In this document: positions 6,079 to 11,054 of the stretch, piece by piece | Layout of the letters: each line of letters begins with the position of its first letter | Position numbering within the stretch: the first letter of the stretch is position 1 | DNA from: UMGS172 sp045651745 | GTDB taxonomy: Bacteria; Bacillota; Clostridia; Oscillospirales; Acutalibacteraceae | Assembly: GCA_045651745.1 (NCBI GenBank) | Contig: JAZRSW010000015.1 | Location: 1-11,054, forward strand | DNA: 11,054 nt | Direction of reading: 5' to 3' | Notes under the pieces: generated by a model | Databases searched by the model: none | Told to the model about the DNA's origin: nothing | The model's input: only the letters and a program-made list of their open reading frames with translations | Position numbers and translations under genes: made by a program

Positions 6079-7101
6079 TTATTTGGGGATTGACCACGCC
6101 CAGCCTTTACCAACCTTTCGGGTTTTGATACCGTCAATGTTTTTCTTGGCCTCATTAACGGTACGCTGTGAAATGTTTTTGTTGGCGGCGGTTCGGAATA
6201 TTTCCTCTGCCGTAACTTCTTTGCCGTCTGCCAACATGCTGCGGATCAGTTCTTCCGCTACCGCTGTTTTGGTTTCGGCAGAGAAACCACAGAGCAGTTC
6301 TTCGGCGGATATTTCACTGTAACCGTCAAGCCAATAAAAACCGTCCTCATTACCAAGGTTGAAGGCGATGGATTTACCTTCGGGTGCCAGCGAAGATTTA
6401 TCGTGAACAATAACACGGACATTCGGTTCTTTACGAAGCCGCCCTACCAGCAGAACACTTCTTGCAGCTGCACGGAAGTCTATTGAACCAAGACCACGAT
6501 AGGCACTGCTTGAGCCTTGCGCTTTATTAAGGTGACCGACCATAATAATGGCGCATCCTGTACACTCAGCAACGGCGGCAACTTTTTTAAGAACCGTACG
6601 GATTTCGTTGGCGCGGTTGATGTCGATACGCTCACCGATATAACCTTGAATCGGATCGAGTATCATCAGCTTAGCATCGGTCTGCCTGATTGCCTGTTCG
6701 ATTCTTTCATCCGACAGAGAAAGAGGATCGGTGTCTTCACAGATATTAAGCACTCTGCTTTCATCTGCACCGGCTTCGATGAGCCTCGGCTTGATAGTAT
6801 CGCCGAGTCCGTCCTCTGCAGTTTGGTATATCACATTAAACGGTTCTGCGATTTCCATACCGGGCAGAGCCACACCTGACGAACAAGCGGCGGCGAGCCG
6901 TAGAGCAAAGGTTGTTTTACCTTCGCCGGGGTCGCCTTGGATAATAGTCAGTTTTCCAAATGGGATATACGGTTTCCAAAGCCATTTGACTTCTTGAAGC
7001 TGCACATCCGATATTCGAACAAGGGATAGTGTTTTTTCTGTTGTCATTTTTTCTTTCCTTTCTGTAGATTTTTGCATCGAGGGTTCAGTTGGAACAATCA
7101 T
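6079..7101 (-). CDS. AAA ATPase, RepA/DnaB-like (AAA_25 type)
   Basis: This 340-residue protein has a RecA-like core with Walker A G56DPGEGKTT64, LIYQTAEDG-like sensor region (VIYQTAEDGLGDT at about 90-102), Walker B LMILD (145-149) and the segment GHLNKAQGSSSAYRGLGSIDF near 195-215. The C-terminus (SQRTVNEAKKNI, then KVGKGWAW) looks like a winged-helix DNA-binding part. Proteins of this kind resemble RSF1010 RepA helicase and are common in plasmids and integrative elements, where they probably support replication of the excised form. ATG 7101 (or the tandem ATG 7107) follows AAAGGTGGG. A second start, ATG 7047, also has a good site (GAAAGGA), so two products are possible. The frame is open to 7203, but that would cross the leader structure. 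Confidence 0.85.
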   Translation of the reverse strand: MIVPTEPSMQKSTERKEKMTTEKTLSLVRISDVQLQEVKWLWKPYIPFGKLTIIQGDPGEGKTTFALRLAAACSSGVALPGMEIAEPFNVIYQTAEDGLGDTIKPRLIEAGADESRVLNICEDTDPLSLSDERIEQAIRQTDAKLMILDPIQGYIGERIDINRANEIRTVLKKVAAVAECTGCAIIMVGHLNKAQGSSSAYRGLGSIDFRAAARSVLLVGRLRKEPNVRVIVHDKSSLAPEGKSIAFNLGNEDGFYWLDGYSEISAEELLCGFSAETKTAVAEELIRSMLADGKEVTAEEIFRTAANKNISQRTVNEAKKNIDGIKTRKVGKGWAWSIPK

Positions 7102-7107
7102 ATACAT

Positions 7108-7201
7108 CCCACCTTTCATAAGTTTATTTTTATTGCGCTCACCTAAAAGGTGGGAGCAATATTCATATTGCATAGGAACATTTTTTGTTCCTACTGTGAG
7201 C
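7108..7201 (-). promoter_or_regulatory. Structured mRNA leader of the ATPase gene that can mask its ribosome binding site
   Basis: The ribosome binding site AAAGGTGGG (minus strand, 7116-7108) is a perfect 9-base complement of CCCACCTTT 29 bases upstream (7154-7146). Further upstream are two perfect hairpins, GCAATAT-GA-ATATTGC (7156-7171) and TAGGAACA-AAAAA-TGTTCCTA (7173-7193). They are enclosed by GCTCAC/GTGAGC (7196-7201 with 7137-7142), giving a three-way junction. The masking stem and the alternative CACCT-TTT-AGGTG hairpin (7139-7151) use the same bases, so the leader could switch. The pairings are seen; the regulatory role is inferred. Confidence 0.5.
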
Positions 7202-7305
7202 ACACCAACTTAAAGGAGTGGCGTACCCACAACTGCAGATGGCGACTGTTACCTATGAGAGAAAGTTCACACGCCTTCCTCGCTTCACTGCAGATTTATG
7301 CCTGT

Positions 7306-7437
7306 TCACCCGACGTTGGTCCTACGCTCTTTTTTGACCGTGTAGTGTTGAAGACGATCCTTCGCTTGCCGAATCCTTTCGGAACACACCGCAGTGCATC
7401 TTTCTCTCTCAGCACAGTTCCCGCAAACTGCTGTCAT
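7306..7437 (-). CDS. Possible 43-residue Cys-rich small protein
   Basis: The frame starts at ATG 7437 and reads MTAVCGNCAERERCTAVC, then a basic amphipathic helix ERIRQAKDRLQHY and a KKERR tail. C5-x2-C8-x5-C14-x3-C18 is a plausible single zinc-binding knuckle, and the codons look used. GGAGG lies about 12 bases upstream of the ATG, which is far. The frame overlaps the end of another open frame (7409-7560) by 29 bases. It could be a real element-encoded regulator, or one frame of a decayed longer gene. I do not recognise a family. Confidence 0.33.
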   Translation of the reverse strand: MTAVCGNCAERERCTAVCSERIRQAKDRLQHYTVKKERRTNVG

Positions 7438-7560
7438 CGCCAAAGGCCGCCTCCGCATATCTTATCGGCAGATCATTCAGTTGTAAGGACAGGCTTTCTT
7501 TTTTCGCCTGTCTGTGATATAATTCTAATATGAAAACAACATCTTCGGGGTGAGAAGGTG
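7409..7560 (-). pseudogene. Possible truncated frame lacking a start codon
   Basis: On the minus strand an open frame reads HPEDVVFILELYHRQA, then LQLNDLPIRYAEAAFGDDSSL and stops at TGA 7409. The residue mix is protein-like, but the only start codon in frame is TTG 7597 with a cysteine-rich, unlikely N-terminus. The oppositely oriented promoter of the DUF6076 gene lies inside it. It may be the residue of a gene that lost its 5' part when the plus-strand cargo arrived. Chance cannot be excluded. Confidence 0.25.
7488..7523 (+). promoter_or_regulatory. Extended -10 promoter with overlapping palindrome, for the DUF6076 gene
   Basis: TGATATAAT at 7515-7523 is a consensus -10 with the TG extension. 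The -35 is weak (TTTCTT, 7495-7500). A perfect 7-base inverted repeat GACAGGC/GCCTGTC (7488-7494 with 7506-7512) covers the -35 and spacer, as an operator would. The start codon lies about 90 bases downstream, leaving a long 5' leader. Confidence 0.5.
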
Positions 7561-7611
7561 TTTTGAAGAAAAATATACAAAGTTCACTTTTACACAAAAG
7601 GCGGTGAATTT

Positions 7612-8592
7612 ATGCAGATAATACCCCAACAAATCGGGCTGTATGTAACCTTAGAAAAAGACGGCCAAATAAAAAGAAATCTCATCACCGAATCGGGTGA
7701 GCAGGAACTGCCTGTTACCACGATTAAGGATGAGATTATAGAGTTCTCTGAATTGAATTTTTGGCCGTATTCAAGGATTGTTGATGTACTTCAAGAAATT
7801 GCAAACCAAATTAAAATCGAAGGAAAGCATAAACCCAACAAAGAAGATTTGAAAAATTTTGAGCGACTCACTTCGATTACCGAGAGTTTGATTAAGGAGT
7901 TGGAAGAGAATTCGCCGATTGCCTCTTTGCTCTCCGAGACTATGATTGTGGATTCTGTTCCCGTCTTTGGCGGTTCAATTGAGTGTATAGAGATTACAAA
8001 AACTATAATCCCAATACTACTTCGTTCAATTGTGGATTTTAATTTATTTGTAAACGATACGTTTTATAATATTTATACCGGCAATACCATTGATGAGGAC
8101 GGCGAAAATTATTTCCTATCACAAATCATGTTGCAGCAAGAACTATCTTTCCACGGAGAACTGACCGCACGGTATTTCTTTCGCAATTTGACGGATTATT
8201 ATATCTTCCTATTAATGCAGTTCTTATCTACAAAACCAAAAATCGTAAGATGCGAATGTTGCGGTAGATATTTTGTTCCCAAAACCAATAAGGCAACCAA
8301 GTACTGTGATCGTGTTCTTAAAGATGACAAGACCTGTAAGGATCTTGCGCCAAGCCTTAAACATAAAAAGATGGTTAGAACAGATAAGGTTGTAGAAGCA
8401 TACGACAGAGAAAAGAGAAAAATGTATCGCCGTTATGAGCGCAAGGACGGTAAAATTTATATGTCACCCAAAGGCATAACCTACGATGATTTTTATGTTT
8501 GGTGCGATGCCGCTACCGAAGCAAGAGATAAATACCTCAAAGGCGAATTAACGGCGGAAGAGGCATTAAAAATCATTGAGGTTAATGATTAA
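7612..8592 (+). CDS. DUF6076 family protein with C-terminal zinc cluster
   Basis: This 326-residue protein seems to belong to DUF6076, a family of unknown function often seen in Firmicutes accessory regions. The N-terminal two thirds is helical, with YFFRNLTDYYIFLLMQFL at 188-205. It leads into a zinc cluster: C214-x-C216-C217 in VRCECCGRYFVPKT, then KYC232DR and TC242KD, recalling the CGNR-type or rRNA-binding knuckles. A basic helix follows (YDREKRKMYRRYERKDGK) and the protein ends with an acidic helix EEALKIIEVND. AAAGGCGGTGA lies before ATG 7612. It is the first gene of a two-gene plus-strand unit, opposite in direction to the mobilization genes. The nucleic-acid-binding role is inference from the zinc cluster and basic region. 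Confidence 0.72.
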   Translation: MQIIPQQIGLYVTLEKDGQIKRNLITESGEQELPVTTIKDEIIEFSELNFWPYSRIVDVLQEIANQIKIEGKHKPNKEDLKNFERLTSITESLIKELEENSPIASLLSETMIVDSVPVFGGSIECIEITKTIIPILLRSIVDFNLFVNDTFYNIYTGNTIDEDGENYFLSQIMLQQELSFHGELTARYFFRNLTDYYIFLLMQFLSTKPKIVRCECCGRYFVPKTNKATKYCDRVLKDDKTCKDLAPSLKHKKMVRTDKVVEAYDREKRKMYRRYERKDGKIYMSPKGITYDDFYVWCDAATEARDKYLKGELTAEEALKIIEVND

Positions 8593-8610
8593 ATACAAGG
8601 AGAATAATGT

Positions 8611-9231
8611 ATGAGTACTGAAAATAAAGTTATATATCGATTGGATGATAATATTTCTTTCAGAAAATGCACTTTATATGATGGTGGTGAATTATTCCAC
8701 GGTGATTGTACTAACTTTAGTGAACGTGAGAAAAATTGGCACAACTATTATTTTTGCAACCAACATGGAATTCACTTTCATTGTACAAAGCATCCGGAAA
8801 TAGAACTTGAATACGTTTCAGATGGATATACTAACCAAGCTTTCAGGTGTCCTAAATGTAATGAAGAAATACCGATAGATAGTTTTAAGAATATACAGAG
8901 CAAATGTATGCGCATGCTTAATATTCCTGAGTTTAAGGATGCTAAATTAATTCGATTGGATGACTGGTATGTGCCTGAAATTAAATCCAAAGAAAAACCA
9001 GATTCTGATTATTGGATTAAAACAGAAGTTAAAACCGATAAAGATGGAGATACCATTGTGGTAATTTATGTAGGACATAAAGGCACTGATGGTAAAACGC
9101 AGTATTTTATCAAACCCGAAAAACTTCAGTTGTCAAGCGACCATAAAGATTTGGATCCTGCTAAAATACTTTCAAAAATTGAAGTGACTTTAAAGGATAG
9201 AAAACTCTCACAAGAATATGATGAGATTTGA
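8611..9231 (+). CDS. Cys/His-rich hypothetical protein, cargo gene
   Basis: This 206-residue protein is of no family I recognise. Its first half is dense in metal ligands: C20, C33, C49 with H52, H55, H57, C58 and H61 in FCNQHGIHFHCTKH, then C80-P-K-C83 and C99. A zinc ribbon built from C49/C58 and C80/C83 is plausible. The second half is charged and alternates short strands (TIVVIYVGHKG, TQYFIKPEKL) with linkers. No signal peptide or membrane segment is seen. ATG 8611 is preceded by AAGGAG at 8 bases, and the gap to the DUF6076 gene is 18 bases, so they form one operon. The gene is visibly more A/T-rich than the core genes, which suggests transfer. Confidence 0.6.
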   Translation: MSTENKVIYRLDDNISFRKCTLYDGGELFHGDCTNFSEREKNWHNYYFCNQHGIHFHCTKHPEIELEYVSDGYTNQAFRCPKCNEEIPIDSFKNIQSKCMRMLNIPEFKDAKLIRLDDWYVPEIKSKEKPDSDYWIKTEVKTDKDGDTIVVIYVGHKGTDGKTQYFIKPEKLQLSSDHKDLDPAKILSKIEVTLKDRKLSQEYDEI

Positions 9232-9255
9232 TTGCCGTACAATCGAACAGAAATA

Positions 9256-9299
9256 GTTTTATCGACCCGTAGGCCGTTTCAGATAAAACAAACGCCTAC
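9256..9299. repeat. Two interlocking inverted repeats
   Basis: GTTTTATC (9256-9263) is perfectly complementary to GATAAAAC (9282-9289). Inside this, GTAGGC-C-GTTT (9269-9279) pairs with AAACGCCTAC (9290-9299) as 10 pairs with one bulged C. The two stems cannot form together in full, although a pseudoknot with GTAGGC/GCCTAC is possible. Neither has a following T run, so this is not a standard terminator. It lies downstream of the 8611 gene. Confidence 0.4.
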
Positions 9300-9311
9300 A
9301 AAGGCAAATAT

Positions 9312-9377
9312 AAAAAATGCCCACCGGATGTTGTGGCAAAGTTCCGTGTTGAACTGCCGCATCCAGTGGGTATTTTT
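9312..9377. terminator. Bidirectional terminator between converging genes
   Basis: AAAAAATGCCCAC (9312-9324) faces GTGGGTATTTTT (9366-9377) around a long imperfect stem that also includes GGATG/CATCC and AGTTC/GAACT. T runs occur on both strands, so it can end the plus-strand unit and the minus-strand lipoprotein gene. Confidence 0.75.
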
Positions 9378-9381
9378 ATGC

Positions 9382-10242
9382 TTATTTTAAGTCTGTATTT
9401 TCAGAGTCCATGCATACGCAGACGTACCAGTAATATCCGTCATACATAATGCCGACCGCCATATAGGTGTACTTGGATCTGCCGACATACGACCAGTGTC
9501 TTTTGCTGTTCCTGAATCCGTTTGCTATGGAGTAGGCTATCTCGTCAGCCGTGCCACCCCAATTGCCTTTGCCGATGGCTTCGCGCACATTGGCGGTATA
9601 ATAATTTTCCTCGTCTTCGATTCCATATAGCGACCAGTCAACATATTCGCCATACTGCAAGGCTTTGGCGGCTGCTCGTTGGTCGGCGGTGTCGTGTGCA
9701 AAATTTGTTTTTAGTTGCGCACATCGGTATTTACAGTATTCGGTCAGTCCGGGAATTACCGTTGCGGTGACATCGCCTTGCTCGGTGCGGAACTGATTTA
9801 TGTATTCTGCGACCTTCTGTGCTACTAAATCTGCACTTGGCTTCGGTGGGATTATGATTTCCTCTTTAGGCGGATCGTCTGTTTCCACTATAGTGATGCA
9901 ACCATTTTCCTCGATATTTTCCGCCGCCGATGGATCAGTTGGATTTGTTATTACCGTAGGCTTGGGTTCTTCTTTTGGTTGTGTCGTTATTGATGGCTCT
10001 GTGGCGGTCACAGTCGGCTCGGTTGCATGATCCTTGCTCACGGTCGGGGTAGGTTCCTTTTCCTTCTCTGTCGGCTCTACCGCCGCCACAGGCAGTGTTG
10101 TTTCGGTAGGCGGTTCTGTTATTATCGTTTCCGATACGATTGTTGGCGGACTTTCGGTAGGTGGAGGTGCGGTTTTGCCACCGCATCCCACCATACTCAC
10201 GAGCACCCCACAGCAGAGAAGAAGGATTATGATTTTCTTCAT
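9382..10242 (-). CDS. Lipoprotein with a CAP (SCP/PR1) domain
   Basis: This 286-residue exported protein starts MKKIIILLLCCGVLVSMVGC, a lipoprotein signal with the acylated cysteine at C20. A Thr/Pro/Glu-rich linker (about 22-135) would carry the domain through the cell wall. The CAP domain (about 138-280) shows NFAH183D, then E212-N213 in DEENYY, and H249 in NSKRHWSYVG. These are the metal/catalytic tetrad positions of the family. It ends with the typical MAVGIMYDGYYWYVCVCM strand. The role of bacterial CAP proteins is poorly known. I choose ATG 10242 because of the signal peptide and the GAGG about 8 bases upstream; the frame is open to 10356 but that would precede the signal. It overlaps the DUF6809 stop (ATGA), so translation is coupled. 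Confidence 0.85.
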   Translation of the reverse strand: MKKIIILLLCCGVLVSMVGCGGKTAPPPTESPPTIVSETIITEPPTETTLPVAAVEPTEKEKEPTPTVSKDHATEPTVTATEPSITTQPKEEPKPTVITNPTDPSAAENIEENGCITIVETDDPPKEEIIIPPKPSADLVAQKVAEYINQFRTEQGDVTATVIPGLTEYCKYRCAQLKTNFAHDTADQRAAAKALQYGEYVDWSLYGIEDEENYYTANVREAIGKGNWGGTADEIAYSIANGFRNSKRHWSYVGRSKYTYMAVGIMYDGYYWYVCVCMDSENTDLK

Positions 10243-10523
10243 ATATCCTCGACCTCCTCCAACCCTTGCATCACTTCCACCATTATTCGAGTGGCAAGGA
10301 TAAATCCCGAACTGAATGCCTCTCGCTCGGTAATACAGGACAGTTCGCTTGTGCAATCCTTGAACTTTTCAAAGGTTTCTTTTTGTTTTTCTGTAAGCCC
10401 TACATTGAGTTCTTCCTCGTTTTTGCATATCAACTTGACGAGTTTATCCACCCTCGTCCCTCGCTTAATGTACCTCTCATGCGGACTGATGTTGCCGTAG
10501 TATAAATCTTCAAGTGTTGTCAT
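10239..10523 (-). CDS. DUF6809 family small protein
   Basis: This 94-residue protein reads MTTLEDLYYGNISPHERYIKRG at the start and LTEKQKETFEKFKDCTSEL plus ITEREAFSSGFILATRIMVEV towards the end. This pattern fits the DUF6809 family, small helical proteins of unknown function in Firmicutes and their mobile elements. I choose ATG 10523 because AAAGGAGGTG lies directly before it; the frame extends to 10634 but would cross the promoter. The stop TGA shares bases with the lipoprotein ATG. It has no membrane segment. The gene is the first of a two-gene unit driven by a promoter resembling that of the recombinase. Confidence 0.8.
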   Translation of the reverse strand: MTTLEDLYYGNISPHERYIKRGTRVDKLVKLICKNEEELNVGLTEKQKETFEKFKDCTSELSCITEREAFSSGFILATRIMVEVMQGLEEVEDI

Positions 10524-10552
10524 GTGCGTTGCACCTCCTTTTGCAACACAAA

Positions 10553-10581
10553 TACATACCACAACACCTTTCACAAGTCCA
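10553..10581 (-). promoter_or_regulatory. Promoter of the DUF6809-lipoprotein unit
   Basis: On the minus strand TGGACT (10576-10581) and TATGTA (10553-10558) are spaced by 17 bases. TGGACTTGT and TTGTGTGG/TTGTGG-TAT elements match those of the recombinase promoter at 4262-4290 almost position for position. A strong ribosome binding site follows. Confidence 0.6.
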
Positions 10582-10590
10582 GCGTTTTTT

Positions 10591-10626
10591 GATATAAAAA
10601 GCAAAAGCGCCGCATTTCTGCGACGC
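10591..10626 (-). terminator. Intrinsic terminator of the acyltransferase-like gene
   Basis: On the minus strand GCGTCGCA-GAAA-TGCGGCGC (10626-10607) forms an 8-pair stem with one G-T pair and a GAAA tetraloop. It is followed by TTTTGCTTTTTAT. It lies 11 bases after the stop of the right-edge gene. Confidence 0.8.
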
Positions 10627-10636
10627 CCTTTCAACT

Positions 10637-11054
10637 TTATACTTTTATACGTTCTGACTTCCTATTCATTCTTTTTAACATCATTTTTAACTTCGGAGTA
10701 TTATATCTCAATGCAAGTGTTGGCAAAATGTTTAGAAACAAATTAACCATTGCCACAGGAAAAGCAATCGAAAATGCACATATATTCGGTATAAATAGCA
10801 TTGGAAGAAAGCCAATTAGATAGGACAGCCGATGAGTAAGCACACCTTTGTTACATTCAATGATAAACTTTTCTATGTACTCCGGGCTATTAGGATTTGC
10901 TAAATTTTTCTTGCTGAAGCCACCAAGACCGCCAAGCTCCCAGACCTTATCCTTCCAATTGCGCACTTTTACCTTTTTATAAAGATTCTTTTCTGCTTCT
11001 GATACATTGTATAGCGGATTATTTACACTGAAAAATTTGTCCGGCAGTTTGTTG
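10637..11054 (-). CDS. CrtO-like glycosyl-4,4'-diaponeurosporenoate acyltransferase family protein, partial
   Basis: The minus-strand frame stays open to the window edge, so about 138 C-terminal residues are visible and the start is missing. An internal GTG at 10966 is not the real start, because upstream codons (PDKFFSVNNPLYNVSEAEKNLYKK) continue sensibly. The segments LYKKVKVRNWKDKVWELG, then FIIECNKGVLTHRLSYLIGFLP, resemble the CrtO/acyltransferase family, where Lys-Trp-Lys-Asp and an E-x-x-x-x-E/H-H pattern recur. Two hydrophobic stretches (LSYLIGFLPMLFI and AFPVAMVNLFLNILPTLAL) predict membrane helices. In Staphylococcus the family acylates staphyloxanthin; in Clostridia the substrate is unknown, and carotenoid synthesis should not be assumed. 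It is followed by its own terminator. Confidence 0.6.
   Translation of the reverse strand, partial: NKLPDKFFSVNNPLYNVSEAEKNLYKKVKVRNWKDKVWELGGLGGFSKKNLANPNSPEYIEKFIIECNKGVLTHRLSYLIGFLPMLFIPNICAFSIAFPVAMVNLFLNILPTLALRYNTPKLKMMLKRMNRKSERIKV

Larger units (their letters stand above)
7205..7611. other. Non-coding or decayed stretch between ATPase leader and DUF6076 gene
   Basis: No convincing long gene lies in these 407 bases. The part at 7232-7295 carries ACTGCAGAT twice as a direct repeat (7232-7240, 7287-7295). Because CTGCAG is self-complementary, these can also pair and enclose GGCG/CGCC (7241-7244 with 7272-7275). The part at 7306-7597 has two overlapping short minus-strand frames with protein-like composition, listed separately. 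The part at 7488-7523 holds a palindrome and an extended -10 promoter for the plus-strand gene. The remainder shows nothing I can name. Confidence 0.4.

Noticed and set aside
7102..7203. N-terminal extension of the ATPase to 7203.
   Set aside because: It would translate through the inverted repeats and the ribosome binding site that serves 7101/7107; no site precedes 7203.
7150..7533. A 127-residue plus-strand frame in the spacer.
   Set aside because: It has no ribosome binding site, odd composition rich in Cys, His and Phe, and runs through palindromes and the cargo promoter; it looks like a chance frame.
9290..9380. A short plus-strand frame reading NAYKGKYKKCPPDVVAKF across the terminator.
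   Set aside because: It has no start codon and coincides with a clear bidirectional terminator hairpin, so the reading is most likely fortuitous.
9800..10500. Several long plus-strand frames opposite the lipoprotein and DUF6809 genes.
   Set aside because: They are mirror frames of the repetitive Thr/Pro/Glu linker and carry no recognisable domain or start signal.
1..11054. CRISPR array, tRNA or rRNA genes, insertion sequence with terminal repeats.
   Set aside because: No regularly spaced repeats, no cloverleaf or conserved rRNA segments, and no DDE or IS200-type transposase were seen on either strand.

Overview
The window looks like a gut-type Clostridia chromosome (Oscillospiraceae/Ruminococcaceae-like, inferred from gene content and codon use) carrying an integrated mobilizable element. 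Positions 1-2505 are ordinary housekeeping DNA on the plus strand: the 3' end of polA, a low-molecular-weight protein-tyrosine phosphatase, rimI, tsaD and a C_GCAxxG_C_C family protein, tightly packed and ending in a strong hairpin at 2509-2549. RimI and TsaD are the usual pair for ribosomal-protein acetylation and tRNA t6A synthesis.

From about 2690 the window becomes accessory. On the minus strand lie a large serine recombinase (2697-4229), a small unknown ORF, a relaxase and MobC that overlap, and a RepA/DnaB-type AAA ATPase (6079-7101). Together these form an excision/integration, mobilization and possible replication module, typical of integrative mobilizable elements that borrow a helper's conjugation pore. 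No type IV secretion genes or coupling protein are visible. The spacer upstream of mobC (5847-6078) holds an oriT-like hairpin with a nic-like motif and a cluster of AACAATGCA repeats. The ATPase is preceded by a structured leader that can mask its own ribosome binding site. Just beyond the recombinase 3' end, a 3' coding fragment without a start codon (2564 to about 2690) suggests that insertion cut a host gene.

From 7205 to 7611 there is a 400-base stretch with structured DNA, remnants of minus-strand coding sequence and a promoter for a plus-strand pair: a DUF6076 protein with a zinc cluster (7612-8592) and a Cys/His-rich protein of unknown family (8611-9231). The pair is A/T-rich relative to the core genes and reads as cargo. 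Facing it on the minus strand are a DUF6809 small protein and a CAP-domain lipoprotein joined by an ATGA overlap. Their promoter is strikingly similar to that of the recombinase. The window ends inside a membrane protein resembling the glycosyl-4,4'-diaponeurosporenoate acyltransferase (CrtO) family.

The right end of the mobile element was not located. It may lie beyond 11054, or the DUF6809/lipoprotein and acyltransferase genes may already be host or a second accessory unit. All family names come from reading motifs by eye; no search was run.
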